From Candidatus Mediterraneibacter surreyensis (GTDB lineage: Bacteria; Bacillota; Clostridia; Lachnospirales; Lachnospiraceae), in the NCBI GenBank assembly GCA_019118885.1, contig DWYB01000086.1:38640-102639 (forward strand): DNA of 64,000 nucleotides, in the 5' to 3' direction. The notes under the pieces were generated by a model. That model saw nothing but the letters and a program-made list of their open reading frames with translations. It ran no database searches and was not told the origin of the DNA. This document shows positions 27,168-36,282 of this stretch, piece by piece (the first letter of the stretch is position 1; every line of letters begins with the position of its first letter). The translations under genes were made by a program, and so were the position numbers.

Positions 27168-28574
27168 ATGTATGACAAAATCTACAGCGCCATACAGTCG
27201 GTAGACGATTTTGTATGGGGATGGGGAATGATCGTGCTCCTGCTTGGAACGCATGTTTTCCTCACATTGAGGACTGGATTTATCCAGAGGAAGACGATCA
27301 CGAAAGGTATTCCGCTTTCTGTAGCAAAAGAAGAGGGAGCCGATGGTGAAGTGAGCCAGTTCGGAGCACTGGCGACAGCGCTGGCTTCCACTATCGGAAC
27401 AGGGAATATTATCGGTGTAGGAACAGCGATCGCTCTGGGCGGACCGGGAGCAGTACTCTGGTGCTGGCTGACCGGTGTTTTCGGTATCGCGACAAAATAT
27501 GCGGAGTCGCTGATCGCAGTCAAGTACCGTGTGAAAACTCCCGACGGACGTATGCAGGGAGGCGCTATGTATGCCCTTGAACGAGGCCTGAATATGAAAT
27601 GGCTTGGTATGATCTTCGCTGTTTTTGCAGGATTCGCCTCCTTTGGTATCGGATGTGCCACTCAGGTAAATGCTATCGCGGAAGTCTGCAATACGAATCT
27701 TGGCATAGAGCCGTGGATCGTCGGCGTGGTTATTGCAGTACTGACAGCTTTTGTTATCTTCGGCGGCATCAAGAGTATCGCAAGTGTATGCGAGAAACTG
27801 GTTCCGTTTATGGCGCTCTTCTATGTGATCGGATGTATTATCATCCTGGGAATCAACCATGAATATATTATTCCGACGATCGGTACGATTTGTAAGCTTG
27901 CATTCGCAGATCAGGGAGCGATCGTCGGCGGTCTTGTAGGAGGCGGCCTCCGCTATGCGATCCAGTACGGAGTTGCCAGAGGCCTGTTCTCAAATGAGTC
28001 TGGTATGGGTTCCGCTCCCATCGCGGCCGCAGCTGCAAGAACAAGAAATCCGGTGCGTCAGGCGCTGGTTTCTTCAACGGGAACATTCTGGGATACAGTT
28101 GTGGTATGTCTGATGACAGGTCTTGTGCTTGTATCGACTATGCTGAAAAATCCGGATCTCCTCGCAACGGTTGATAATGGCGGTCAGCTCACTACAATGG
28201 CGTTTTCCCAGATCCCGTATTTCGGACCGTTTATCCTTGTTGTCGGAATCATCACTTTCGCATATTCAACGATCCTCGGCTGGGCGTATTACGGGGAGAG
28301 ATGCGTGGAATATTTCGCAGGAAAGTTCGGACTGATCCCGTACAGAGTGCTTTACATAGCTGTCGCTCTGATCGCACCTGTCCTGGCGCTTGATCTTGTA
28401 TGGCTGCTTGCGGACATCCTGAACGCCCTTATGGCGATCCCGAACCTGATCGCAGTTCTGCTGCTTTCGCCGGTTATCGTGAAAGAAACGAAGAAATATG
28501 TAAACAATCTGGATGCGGTGGATGATACGCCGATTCCGGTAGTCAAGACCGGTATCGGAAACAGTGAAAAATAA
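27168..28574 (+). CDS. AGCS-family alanine/glycine:cation symporter
   Basis: Na+-coupled uptake of alanine or glycine, 468 residues, about 11 helices. Typical AGCS segments: ALASTIGTGNIIGVGTAIAL (about 67-87), GPGAVLWCWLTG, and FSNESGMGSAPIAAAAA (about 272-288). ATG 27168 follows GAGGAGGA; the TTG six bases earlier is unlikely to be the start. It has no amino-acid operon around it and no glycine riboswitch is visible upstream. Confidence 0.93.
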   Translation: MYDKIYSAIQSVDDFVWGWGMIVLLLGTHVFLTLRTGFIQRKTITKGIPLSVAKEEGADGEVSQFGALATALASTIGTGNIIGVGTAIALGGPGAVLWCWLTGVFGIATKYAESLIAVKYRVKTPDGRMQGGAMYALERGLNMKWLGMIFAVFAGFASFGIGCATQVNAIAEVCNTNLGIEPWIVGVVIAVLTAFVIFGGIKSIASVCEKLVPFMALFYVIGCIIILGINHEYIIPTIGTICKLAFADQGAIVGGLVGGGLRYAIQYGVARGLFSNESGMGSAPIAAAAARTRNPVRQALVSSTGTFWDTVVVCLMTGLVLVSTMLKNPDLLATVDNGGQLTTMAFSQIPYFGPFILVVGIITFAYSTILGWAYYGERCVEYFAGKFGLIPYRVLYIAVALIAPVLALDLVWLLADILNALMAIPNLIAVLLLSPVIVKETKKYVNNLDAVDDTPIPVVKTGIGNSEK

Positions 28575-28613
28575 GCCGTTATATTTTCGGACTCAGAAGC
28601 GGAGGGGAAAAGA

Positions 28614-29219
28614 ATGATAGCAATCATAGACTATGATGCAGGCAATATAAAGAGCGTGGAAAAAGCCCTGCTCTATCTGGGACAGGAGGTAAAAGTGACC
28701 GGAGATAAAGAGACGATCCTGTCAGCTGATAAAGTGATACTGCCCGGTGTAGGCGCCTTCGGGGATGCTATGGCGACGATCCGGGAAAGAGGACTGGAGG
28801 ATGTGATCCGTCAGGTCGTGGATCAGGGCACGCCTTTCCTTGGAATCTGTCTCGGACTGCAGCTTCTCTTTGAACGCAGTGATGAGGCTCCGGGAGTGGA
28901 AGGACTCGGAATACTGAAAGGAGAGATCCTGAAAATACCTGAAAAAGAAGGCATGAAAATCCCACACATGGGATGGAATTCTCTTCACCTTGAAAATGAC
29001 GGCAGGCTTTTCCGGGGGATAGAAGAAGGCGCTTATGTTTACTTTGTTCATTCCTATTATCTGAAAGCGGCAGATGAGCAGATCGTAAAAGCATCCACCG
29101 ATTACTGTACCCATATTCATGCATCTGTAGAAAAAGACAATGTGTTTGCGTGCCAGTTCCATCCGGAGAAGAGCAGCGATGTGGGACTGCACATACTGAA
29201 AAAATTTGTCGAACTGTAG
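28614..29219 (+). CDS. hisH: Imidazole glycerol phosphate synthase, glutaminase subunit HisH
   Basis: Supplies ammonia from glutamine to HisF in histidine biosynthesis, linking the pathway to purine synthesis through AICAR. 201 residues, class I glutaminase. Catalytic Cys79 (LGICLGLQ), His183 and Glu185 (FHPEKSS); the oxyanion region PGVGAFG is at 44-50. Its partner hisF follows after 12 bp with GGAGGG between. The rest of the his pathway is not in this window. Confidence 0.95.
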   Translation: MIAIIDYDAGNIKSVEKALLYLGQEVKVTGDKETILSADKVILPGVGAFGDAMATIRERGLEDVIRQVVDQGTPFLGICLGLQLLFERSDEAPGVEGLGILKGEILKIPEKEGMKIPHMGWNSLHLENDGRLFRGIEEGAYVYFVHSYYLKAADEQIVKASTDYCTHIHASVEKDNVFACQFHPEKSSDVGLHILKKFVEL

Positions 29220-29231
29220 GAGGGAAACGAT

Positions 29232-29993
29232 ATGTTTACAAAAAGAATCATTCCCTGCCTTGATGTAAACGGGGGAAGAGTAGTAAAAGGAGTTAATTTC
29301 GTCGATCTGAAAGACGCGGGAGATCCGGTGGAGATCGCAAAGGCATATGATAAAGCCGGTGCAGACGAGCTTGTATTTCTTGATATAACAGCATCGTCCG
29401 ACAACAGAGGAACAGTCATCGATATGGTACGTAAAGTGGCTGAATGTGTGTTTATCCCGTTTACAGTGGGCGGAGGCATCCGGACGGTAGATGATTTCCG
29501 GGCAATTCTCCGGGAGGGCGCGGATAAGATATCAATTAATTCGTCTGCAATCAACACTCCGGAACTGGTCAGCGACGCGGCGGATAAATTCGGAAGCCAG
29601 TGTGTTGTCGTGGCTATTGACGCCAAGAAAAGAGCGGACGGTTCCGGCTGGAATATTTACAAGAACGGCGGACGCATTGATGTGGGCATTGACGCGGTAG
29701 AGTGGGCTATGAAAGTAGAGCGCCTTGGCGCAGGAGAAATTCTGCTCACCAGCATGGACTGCGACGGCACGAAAGCCGGCTATGATCTGGAACTGACACG
29801 TACGATCGCGGAAAATGTATCTATTCCGGTCATCGCCTCCGGCGGCGCCGGCACACTGGAGCATTTTAAAGAGGCACTGACAGTCGGAAAGGCAGATGCG
29901 GCTCTGGCGGCTTCCCTTTTCCATTATAAGGAGCTGGAGATACGGCAGGTCAAAGAATACCTTCAAAATGAAGGGGTGCCGGTGAGGCTGTGA
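29232..29993 (+). CDS. hisF: Imidazole glycerol phosphate synthase, cyclase subunit HisF
   Basis: Cyclase half that forms imidazole glycerol phosphate and AICAR. 253 residues, TIM barrel. Catalytic Asp11 (IPCLDVNGG) and the second Asp in VVAIDAKKR (about 130). Phosphate loops are GGGIRT (about 80-85) and ASGGAGT (about 201-207). Directly coupled to hisH and closed by a terminator, so hisHF forms a two-gene unit separate from other his genes. Confidence 0.95.
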   Translation: MFTKRIIPCLDVNGGRVVKGVNFVDLKDAGDPVEIAKAYDKAGADELVFLDITASSDNRGTVIDMVRKVAECVFIPFTVGGGIRTVDDFRAILREGADKISINSSAINTPELVSDAADKFGSQCVVVAIDAKKRADGSGWNIYKNGGRIDVGIDAVEWAMKVERLGAGEILLTSMDCDGTKAGYDLELTRTIAENVSIPVIASGGAGTLEHFKEALTVGKADAALAASLFHYKELEIRQVKEYLQNEGVPVRL

Positions 29994-30057
29994 TCACGCC
30001 GGATATTCCCGGTTGGATGGCTGAATAAATGAATTGCAAAGAGTTCATTGCAATGGT

Positions 30058-30102
30058 AAAATTAGTAACAGTTCTATAACTGAGCTGTTACTAATTTTTA
30101 TG
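30058..30102 (+). terminator. Terminator after hisF
   Basis: AAAATTAGTAACAG (30058-30071) pairs with CTGTTACTAATTTT (30085-30098), then T-rich bases. Confidence 0.88.
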
Positions 30103-30149
30103 TAGAATAAATTATCCGGAACATCCGGAAGGAAAAGAGGAACGGGATT

Positions 30150-30818
30150 ATGGCAGGCTTGAATGGAGACTGGTACGAAGCGCTGAACGGGGAATTCTCA
30201 AAGCCCTATTATAAGAAATTATTTGAGACAGTGAACAGGGAATACAGGACACATCTGATCTTCCCGCCGGCGGAAGATATCTTTAATGCATTTCATCTGA
30301 CGCCGCTTAAGGATGTGAAAGTTGTGATTCTCGGACAGGATCCGTATCATAACAACGGTCAGGCTCACGGTCTGTGCTTCTCCGTGAAGAAGGGAGTGGA
30401 GATCCCGCCGTCTCTTGTGAATATTTATCAGGAGCTCCACGATGATCTGGGCTGTACGATACCAAACCACGGCTGCCTGACCAAATGGGCGGAACAGGGC
30501 GTGCTCATGTTGAACACAGTGCTCACTGTGCGGGCTCATCAGGCAAATTCCCACCGGGGAATCGGCTGGGAAGAATTTACCGATGCGGCTATCATGGCGC
30601 TGAACAGTCAGGACAGGCCTATCGTATTCATCCTGTGGGGAAGCCCGGCGCAGAGGAAGAAAGCGATGCTGAACAATCCGAAGCATCTGATCCTGACGGC
30701 GCCTCATCCCAGCCCGCTGTCAGCATTCCGGGGATTCTTCGGCAGCAGGCCTTTCAGCAAGACAAATGAGTTTCTGGAGAGCCACGGAATCGAACCGATT
30801 GACTGGCAGATCGACTGA
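30150..30818 (+). CDS. ung: Uracil-DNA glycosylase (family 1)
   Basis: Removes uracil from DNA. 222 residues, the normal length. Motif GQDPYH at 62-67 with catalytic Asp64, uracil-binding LMLNTVLTV (about 119-127) and the His loop HPSPLSAFRG (about 186-195). GAGGAACGGG lies before ATG 30150. No neighbour shares its function. Confidence 0.97.
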   Translation: MAGLNGDWYEALNGEFSKPYYKKLFETVNREYRTHLIFPPAEDIFNAFHLTPLKDVKVVILGQDPYHNNGQAHGLCFSVKKGVEIPPSLVNIYQELHDDLGCTIPNHGCLTKWAEQGVLMLNTVLTVRAHQANSHRGIGWEEFTDAAIMALNSQDRPIVFILWGSPAQRKKAMLNNPKHLILTAPHPSPLSAFRGFFGSRPFSKTNEFLESHGIEPIDWQID

Positions 30819-30826
30819 GAAAGGTC

Positions 30827-30855
30827 TTGCAATTTCAATAAAAGCGCGTTATAAT
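30827..30855 (+). promoter_or_regulatory. tRNA-Gly promoter
   Basis: TTGCAA (30827-30832), 17-bp spacer, TATAAT (30850-30855), 15 bp before the mature tRNA. Confidence 0.8.
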
Positions 30856-30870
30856 TCATAACGTGCTGAT

Positions 30871-30941
30871 GCAGATGTAGTTCATCGGTAGAATACCAGC
30901 TTCCCAAGCTGGGGAGGCGGGTTCGATTCCCGTCATCTGCT
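30871..30941 (+). tRNA. tRNA-Gly (anticodon CCC)
   Basis: Full cloverleaf: acceptor GCAGATG (30871-30877) pairs with CATCTGC (30934-30940). Anticodon stem CCAGC/GCTGG encloses loop TTCCCAA, so the anticodon is CCC (reads GGG). The T arm is GCGGG-TTCGATT-CCCGT. The discriminator is T and no CCA is encoded, so the end must be added by CCA-adding enzyme. It has its own promoter and terminator. Confidence 0.95.
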
Positions 30942-30945
30942 TTGA

Positions 30946-31002
30946 AAAAGGTGCTGCCGCATCTATGATTTTTTAATCATTGATGCGGCAGCACCTTTTT
31001 TG
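30946..31002. terminator. Strong bidirectional terminator after tRNA-Gly
   Basis: A perfect 18-bp stem (30947-30964 with 30982-30999, core GGTGCTGCCGCATC) with T runs on both sides. It also serves the minus-strand kinase gene ending at 31053. Confidence 0.93.
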
Positions 31003-31052
31003 ACGTATAGTACACTCTGCCGGAATTCCGCAAAAGGACCGGAATATCCTTT

Positions 31053-31643
31053 CTAGTTATCTTCTTCCAGTCTGGGAAGGATGGATTGCATGGACTTGTC
31101 AAACTCTTCATCAGAAGAATTGTAGAACAGGATCAGGTCATGCCCTGCGTCCAGGCGCTTCAGCGGCTCAGGAATGGAGTAGTCTATTGTCTTGATGTAT
31201 TCATCCCAGTGTTCTAGTTTCCAGGTGTCCCGGTCGGAATTACGCTCGATCATCCTTGCATGGCAGACTTCAGGGCTGGTGACCACCCAGATAATGACAA
31301 GCTTTGCGTCTTTTGTACGGAGTTTTGTCCGGAAACGTTCCAGTGTTTCCTCATTGTGAACTTCCTTGGTGAAAGGGGCATTGATCAGGACGATATCGTC
31401 ATATTCCAGTGCTTCCACACCGATATCAACAATGGTTTCGTATTCATAATCTCTGATATTCTTTTCAAAAAAGTCAGAACTTCGGTTGATCTCTTCGCCG
31501 GCGACTGCAAATACACGGTTAGATAGAGGAATCAGAGTATCCTTATCCAGATAGACTACATGTTTCAAGTTCTTTGCCAGTTGTTTGGATATAAATGTTT
31601 TTCCGCACGCTGGCGGCGATGTGACCAGGATCATTTTCTTCAT
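31053..31643 (-). CDS. P-loop kinase-like protein
   Basis: 196 residues, AAA_33/adenylate-kinase-like P-loop fold. Walker A is SPPACGKT (about 9-16), followed by a DKDTL segment (about 33-37) as in small-molecule kinases. A lid-like part (RMIERNSDRDTWKLEHWDEY) lies near 130-150. It has no transit or membrane segments. The substrate cannot be named. Start ATG 31643 has GGAGGGCAATAAG upstream. A single-gene unit with its own terminator. Confidence 0.75.
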   Translation of the reverse strand: MKKMILVTSPPACGKTFISKQLAKNLKHVVYLDKDTLIPLSNRVFAVAGEEINRSSDFFEKNIRDYEYETIVDIGVEALEYDDIVLINAPFTKEVHNEETLERFRTKLRTKDAKLVIIWVVTSPEVCHARMIERNSDRDTWKLEHWDEYIKTIDYSIPEPLKRLDAGHDLILFYNSSDEEFDKSMQSILPRLEEDN

Positions 31644-31977
31644 TCTTATTGCCCTCCTTCTGATATATTATGATTTCAGCGAGCTTCTCCTGCTCCTCAG
31701 TCAAAGGCGTTCCCGGGCTTAAAACATTTGAATAGTACACATTTAATATATACTATAGTCTAAAAAAAGGCAATAAAATTAAATTTTACTTTTTGCGGGA
31801 ACAGCATGGGTTTGGTTACACTGTCTCCTGTTTGAGATTCCGATGTTCTCATGTCTGTTCAATCTTAAGAAAATCTTTATAATTTCAGTAAATAATAATT
31901 CCATTTTTTTTAATATCCTGTAAACAGGTTAGTGCCTGTATCGGGTAAAATCTTTATATGAATAAGAGGAGGAAAAA
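31644..31977. promoter_or_regulatory. Divergent intergenic region, kinase / MacB-like ABC operon
   Basis: No gene is supported here. A/T-rich bases near 31741-31765 (TATATT, TATAGT) probably hold the kinase promoter. On the ABC side there is TATAAT at 31878-31883, a short inverted repeat CCTGTAAACAGG (31917-31928) with a further half-site CCTGTA at 31935-31940, and the ribosome-binding site GAGGAGGA at 31965-31972. The inverted repeat is a candidate operator. Confidence 0.4.
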
Positions 31978-32706
31978 GTGAAGAAAGTCATCAGTGTGAA
32001 AGACCTGTATAAGCTCTACCGCGTGGGCGACTCCATTGTGCGGGCGCTGGACGGCGTAAGCTTTGAGGTCTGCGAGGGGGAATTCTGCGCCATTGTCGGC
32101 ACATCCGGATCAGGAAAATCCACTCTCCTCAATATGCTTGCGGGGCTGGAGCGGCCGACCCGGGGCGAGATCGCCATCGGAGGCCAGCATATCGAGAAGC
32201 TGAAAGAGGATGAGCTTGTACGGTTCCGCCGGGAGAATGTGGGATTTATTTTTCAGTCTTTCCATCTGCTCGGAACCATGAACGCTTTGGAGAATGTAGC
32301 GCTGCCGCTTACATTCCGCGGAGAGGATCCAAAGGTGCGAATAAAGAAGGCTGACCGAATGCTGGACATGGTAGGGCTGAAGAAACACAAAAAGCATTTA
32401 CCCAATCAGATGTCAGGCGGTCAGCAGCAGAGGGTCGGCGTGGCAAGAGCGCTGGTATCTGATCCGAAGATCATTTTTGCAGATGAACCGACCGGCAATC
32501 TTGATTCCCATACATCAGAGGAAGTGATGGAGTTAATGCAGAAGGTGGTCAGAGAGCAGAATCGGACGCTTGTAATGGTGACGCACGACGATCACCTGGC
32601 ACAGTATGCGGACCGGATCTTCCATATCATAGACGGGAAGATTGTGAAGATCGAAGATAATAGAAAAACAGAAGGAGAGAGAGGAAAGAGTTATGAAGTT
32701 GTATAA
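31978..32706 (+). CDS. MacB/LolD-type ABC transporter ATPase
   Basis: ATPase of a mechanotransmission (type VII) ABC system, 242 residues. Walker A GTSGSGKST at 41-49, Q loop IFQSFHLL (about 90-97), signature MSGGQQQR (about 144-151), Walker B IIFADEPTGNLD, switch His in VTHDDHLA. It starts with GTG at 31978 after GAGGAGGAAAAA. It overlaps the next gene by 14 bp. Works with the permease two genes downstream, most likely in export of a peptide or drug, or in envelope-stress response. Confidence 0.95.
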   Translation: MKKVISVKDLYKLYRVGDSIVRALDGVSFEVCEGEFCAIVGTSGSGKSTLLNMLAGLERPTRGEIAIGGQHIEKLKEDELVRFRRENVGFIFQSFHLLGTMNALENVALPLTFRGEDPKVRIKKADRMLDMVGLKKHKKHLPNQMSGGQQQRVGVARALVSDPKIIFADEPTGNLDSHTSEEVMELMQKVVREQNRTLVMVTHDDHLAQYADRIFHIIDGKIVKIEDNRKTEGERGKSYEVV

Positions 32707-34405
32707 GAAAGCGGGAGCCCTGATCCTTTGTGCGGCGTTGACGTTCGCAGTGTGCGCGCCGGGCGGGGCGCGGGCGGAAGCGGCCGGACAGGAAACGGAG
32801 AATGTGGAAAGAGCCCTGAGTCAGGAGACAGATAAACAGGAACAGACAGATCAGACGACAGGACAGGAAGAAGGACAGAATACGGAAACGCTCAGCAGGA
32901 TCACGCTCAGCGTTGGCGACGGACAGAAGACGCCTACATATAAAGCAGGAGCGAAAGCAGAGCTTAAGATCAATGTGGCGAATAACGGAAATACTGCCGC
33001 ACAGAATGTACGGATCACTCCCGTGGTGGAGAAGCCGGAAGAATGGCCTTTTGAGATGGATCAGCTCAATTATGATAAGAGCCTTGGCGAAATCGGGGCA
33101 GGCAAACAGGTCGCAGCGGTGTGGGGAAATGACGACAGCGGTAAATTGTCTGTCCGAAGCGATGTGACGGGAAAATCTTACAGACTGACTTTTAAGATAA
33201 CTTATGATGATGGCAGTCAGACATATGAGACTGACAAATATGTTTTTGTCAGAACAGAGGCAAAGAAAACCTCCTCGTCAGGAGATAAGAACACAGGAGA
33301 TAAGAATACGACCGGAAGTACAGGCGGCGGTAATACAGGCGGGAGCGGCGCCGGAACAGGCATCGTTTCCGGTGACAGCGGGTCAGGCGGAGATATCTCC
33401 GGCGGCGGTTATGACGGCGGTGTTTACAACAGTGATCCCGTATCACTTGGCGGAGATGGAGGAAGCGCGGCAGACGCATCGGTTCCTCGTGTGATCGTGA
33501 CAGGATTTGATACGGAGCCTGCCGAGGTAAAGGCGGGGGATGATTTTAAACTGATCGTCCATCTGAAGAATACATCGAAGAAAACGGCAGTCAGCAATAT
33601 GCTTTTCGATCTTCAGGCGCCGGCAGCGGGAACGGACGAGGCGGCTGAAGCGCCTGCGTTTCTTCCGGCATCAGGTTCCAGTTCGATCTATCTGGACGGG
33701 ATACCGGCAAACGGAACGAAGGATATTTCCATCGAGCTTAACAGCCGGGCGGATCTGATCCGGAAGCCTTACAGCATTACGATGAGCATGAAATACGAAA
33801 ACAGTGATGCGGTTCAGTTTGAAAGCGAGTCCAGTCTTGCAATCCCGGTGAATCAGGAGGCAAGATTTGAATTCAGCGATATAGAGATCATGCCGGATAC
33901 GGCGGAAGTAGGCGAGGAGGCAAATATCACCTGCAATATTTATAACCTCGGACGTGTAAAGATGTATAACGTGAAAGTAGGGTTTGAAGGCGACGCTATA
34001 GAAGGGGAAGAACAGTTTCTCGGAAATCTGGAGTCCGGAGCTACAGGCATGATCGACGGTATCGTGACCGCGGTTGCGGAGTCCTACGAAGAGTCAAACT
34101 GCAAGCTTGTTTTGAGCTATGAGGACGACTCCGGAAATGTAACGACTGCGGAACAGGAATTTACAATGATGGTCACAGCTCCGCAGGATGATATGGTGAT
34201 GGATGATATGCCGGTTATGGAAGAAGAGGACGGCGGCGGCCACGGAGGGCTGATCGTCGGGATTGTGCTTGCAGTGATCATACTGGCGGCCGTTATTGCT
34301 GTAGTTATTGTGAAAAGGAGAAAAAAGAGAAAGCAGTTGTCTGAAGAGGAGGAATTGTTCGATGAGGTGGAGCGATCTGCTGAAGATGAGTCTGGGGAGT
34401 CTTAA
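32693..34405 (+). CDS. Large membrane-anchored extracellular adaptor of the ABC system
   Basis: 570 residues. Signal peptide (about 1-30), Gln/Thr/Glu-rich linker, an Ig-like NEW3/CARDB-type domain (about 66-165), a Gly/Ser-rich spacer (about 195-245), two further similar beta domains (about 262-370 and 385-485), then an acidic stretch, one C-terminal helix (about 520-542) and a basic cytoplasmic tail. It takes the place of the usual HlyD-like MacA adaptor, but has no lipoyl/hairpin features. It overlaps both neighbours (14 bp and 44 bp), so it is a stoichiometric part of the system. Domain names are my reading of the pattern, not a search result. Confidence 0.75.
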   Translation: MKLYKKAGALILCAALTFAVCAPGGARAEAAGQETENVERALSQETDKQEQTDQTTGQEEGQNTETLSRITLSVGDGQKTPTYKAGAKAELKINVANNGNTAAQNVRITPVVEKPEEWPFEMDQLNYDKSLGEIGAGKQVAAVWGNDDSGKLSVRSDVTGKSYRLTFKITYDDGSQTYETDKYVFVRTEAKKTSSSGDKNTGDKNTTGSTGGGNTGGSGAGTGIVSGDSGSGGDISGGGYDGGVYNSDPVSLGGDGGSAADASVPRVIVTGFDTEPAEVKAGDDFKLIVHLKNTSKKTAVSNMLFDLQAPAAGTDEAAEAPAFLPASGSSSIYLDGIPANGTKDISIELNSRADLIRKPYSITMSMKYENSDAVQFESESSLAIPVNQEARFEFSDIEIMPDTAEVGEEANITCNIYNLGRVKMYNVKVGFEGDAIEGEEQFLGNLESGATGMIDGIVTAVAESYEESNCKLVLSYEDDSGNVTTAEQEFTMMVTAPQDDMVMDDMPVMEEEDGGGHGGLIVGIVLAVIILAAVIAVVIVKRRKKRKQLSEEEELFDEVERSAEDESGES

Positions 34406-35768
34406 GCGCAGAAAGTTAAGGGCATTCCTGACCATACTGGGGGTGGTGATCGGAACGACCTCCATCGTAGTGATGATCTCCCTCGGACTGGGCCTGCAGG
34501 AATCCATGTATGAGCAGGTGGAGCAAAACGGCGGTACGACGACTCTGACTGTGTACGGTAAGGATAATGCGTTTATGAGCTACAGCATGGACGGAGAAGA
34601 GGAAGAGACGGATCAGTACATTACCGATGAGGCTCTGGAATCTTTTGCAGCCCTGGATCATGTTGAGAGCGCGTTCCCAAGGATAACAATATCCGCCCTT
34701 GCTCTGAAGGGAAGATATGAGGGATATCTTGATATCTGCGGGATGACCAGGGAAGATATGGAGAATCAGAAGATAACTCTGAATCCCGGCGGAACACTGC
34801 CGGATCCGGACAGCGCTGACCTGCAGTTTGTGTTCGGCAATATGGTGCTGATGAATTTCAACGAGAAAGGCGGCGGGGGCGGCTACTGGGAGACAGGAGA
34901 ACTGCCGGATATAGACCTGCAGAATGACCAGCTCTTTCTTATCCTGGATCAGGACAGTTACTATGAGAGTCAGGGTTCTTCTTATTCAATGGAAACGGGA
35001 GGCGAAGGCTCGGGAGGAAGCGGGAGTACCCGGAGGATTCCCAAGAAATATGTAGTAGGAGCCAGCGGTATTATCGCAGGTGATCTGGAAGATTATAATG
35101 AATTTTCCTATTCAGCGATCTGCGATATCTATAAGCTCAAGGAGATGCTACAGAAGGAATTCAGAGGACGGGCAATTCCGGGACAGCCAACAACAGAGAG
35201 CGGAAAGCCGTACGGCGAATTCGTCTACTCTTCAGCAGTGCTCAGTGCCGACGATATGGACAATGTAAAGGAACTTGCGCAGACCATACGAAACATGGGA
35301 TATACGGTAAATACAAATATGGAACTGATCGAGGGCATGCAGCAGACGCTCCTGATGGCTCAGGCAGTGCTTGGCGGGATCGGCGCTGTGGCGCTTCTTG
35401 TTGCGGCGATCGGTATCGCCAATACGATGATGATGTCCATCTATGAGAGAACGAAGGAGATCGGGGTTATGAAAGTAATCGGATGCAGCCTGGGGAATAT
35501 ACGTCAGCTGTTCCTTCTGGAAGCGGCGTTTATCGGATTGATCGGAGGCATTGCAGGGAATATTCTGAGCCTGATCCTTTCGGCGGTCATCAATCTGCTT
35601 GTCTCCGGCGAAGCTCTGCTCGGAGTGCCTGGGAATATATCCTATATTCCACTGTGGCTGATGCTGGCCTCTGCAGGATTCGCCGTGCTGGTGGGCATGG
35701 CAGCGGGGTATTTCCCGGCAGTACGGGCCATGAAGTTAAGCCCTCTGGCAGCGATCAGAAACGAGTAG
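34362..35768 (+). CDS. MacB-like ABC permease (FtsX domain)
   Basis: 468 residues, four-helix MacB topology. N-terminal helix (about 20-42) after the basic start SLKRRKLRAFLTILGVVIGT. A large extracellular MacB-type periplasmic core (about 45-325) contains Gly-rich inserts (KGGGGGYWE, GGEGSGGSGS). The C-terminal FtsX domain has three helices (about 330-460), with the family motif ERTKEIGVMKVIG near 365-378. Start ATG 34362 lies 44 bp inside the adaptor gene. Confidence 0.92.
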   Translation: MRWSDLLKMSLGSLKRRKLRAFLTILGVVIGTTSIVVMISLGLGLQESMYEQVEQNGGTTTLTVYGKDNAFMSYSMDGEEEETDQYITDEALESFAALDHVESAFPRITISALALKGRYEGYLDICGMTREDMENQKITLNPGGTLPDPDSADLQFVFGNMVLMNFNEKGGGGGYWETGELPDIDLQNDQLFLILDQDSYYESQGSSYSMETGGEGSGGSGSTRRIPKKYVVGASGIIAGDLEDYNEFSYSAICDIYKLKEMLQKEFRGRAIPGQPTTESGKPYGEFVYSSAVLSADDMDNVKELAQTIRNMGYTVNTNMELIEGMQQTLLMAQAVLGGIGAVALLVAAIGIANTMMMSIYERTKEIGVMKVIGCSLGNIRQLFLLEAAFIGLIGGIAGNILSLILSAVINLLVSGEALLGVPGNISYIPLWLMLASAGFAVLVGMAAGYFPAVRAMKLSPLAAIRNE

Positions 35769-35784
35769 ATTAAAAGGGAAAAAG

Positions 35785-35848
35785 AAAAGCCGGCGGACAG
35801 TTTAAGGATTTAAAATATAAGATCCTTGTAAACTGTCCGCCGGCTTTT
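35785..35848. terminator. Long bidirectional terminator after the ABC operon
   Basis: AAAAGCCGGCGGACAGTTTA (from 35785) pairs over more than 20 bp with the stretch ending AAACTGTCCGCCGGCTTTT at 35847. It separates the ABC operon from the converging 87-residue gene. Confidence 0.93.
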
Positions 35849-35860
35849 CCGACGTTGACG

Positions 35861-36124
35861 TCATTCCTCTATGATCTGAATCTCCAGATAATCAAAATCT
35901 ATGGAATCAACGAAATTATCCTGATAAAATCTTGCTTTTGCATGGCGTTTGAACTCGGCGATCGTCGAGTCCAGCCAGATTGGTTTGCTTAAGTCGAATT
36001 GATAGCAGATTTCATCCAGAGCGTGAAATATTTTATGCGTACGTGTGTCGTCTGTCTTATCGCAGATCACCGTATCTCTGAGCATCCTGTTATCTTTGAA
36101 TTCTTTTCCCCATAATCGGAACAT
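35861..36124 (-). CDS. Small conserved-looking protein of unknown function
   Basis: 87 residues, no signal peptide or membrane helix. It is rich in charged and aromatic residues (FRLWGKEFKDNRMLRD, KPIWLDSTIAEFKRHAKARFYQDNFV). I do not recognise the family. It is likely real: AAAGGAGC is well placed before ATG 36124, the codon use matches the neighbours, and the gene is framed by a terminator. Sequence such as DEICYQFDLSKPIWLDSTI suggests a small alpha/beta domain. Confidence 0.7.
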   Translation of the reverse strand: MFRLWGKEFKDNRMLRDTVICDKTDDTRTHKIFHALDEICYQFDLSKPIWLDSTIAEFKRHAKARFYQDNFVDSIDFDYLEIQIIEE

Positions 36125-36282
36125 AATATGCGGCTCCTTTCTACGATGCTATTCTAGCACAGCAGAGTCGAAAAGTCATTCGGAAAATTCGGTTGTGCAC
36201 ACCTGTTGTTTTTGATATATTAATAAAAGGGCAAAAACGGCAGGGCGTACAGAGACATCAGATAGCTAGAAAGGGGATACTT

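Noticed and set aside
31543-31740. Minus-strand frame of 65 codons before and overlapping the P-loop kinase start
   Set aside because: It starts at GTG with promoter-like A/T bases directly upstream, has no ribosome-binding site, and overlaps the kinase by 100 bp in another frame.
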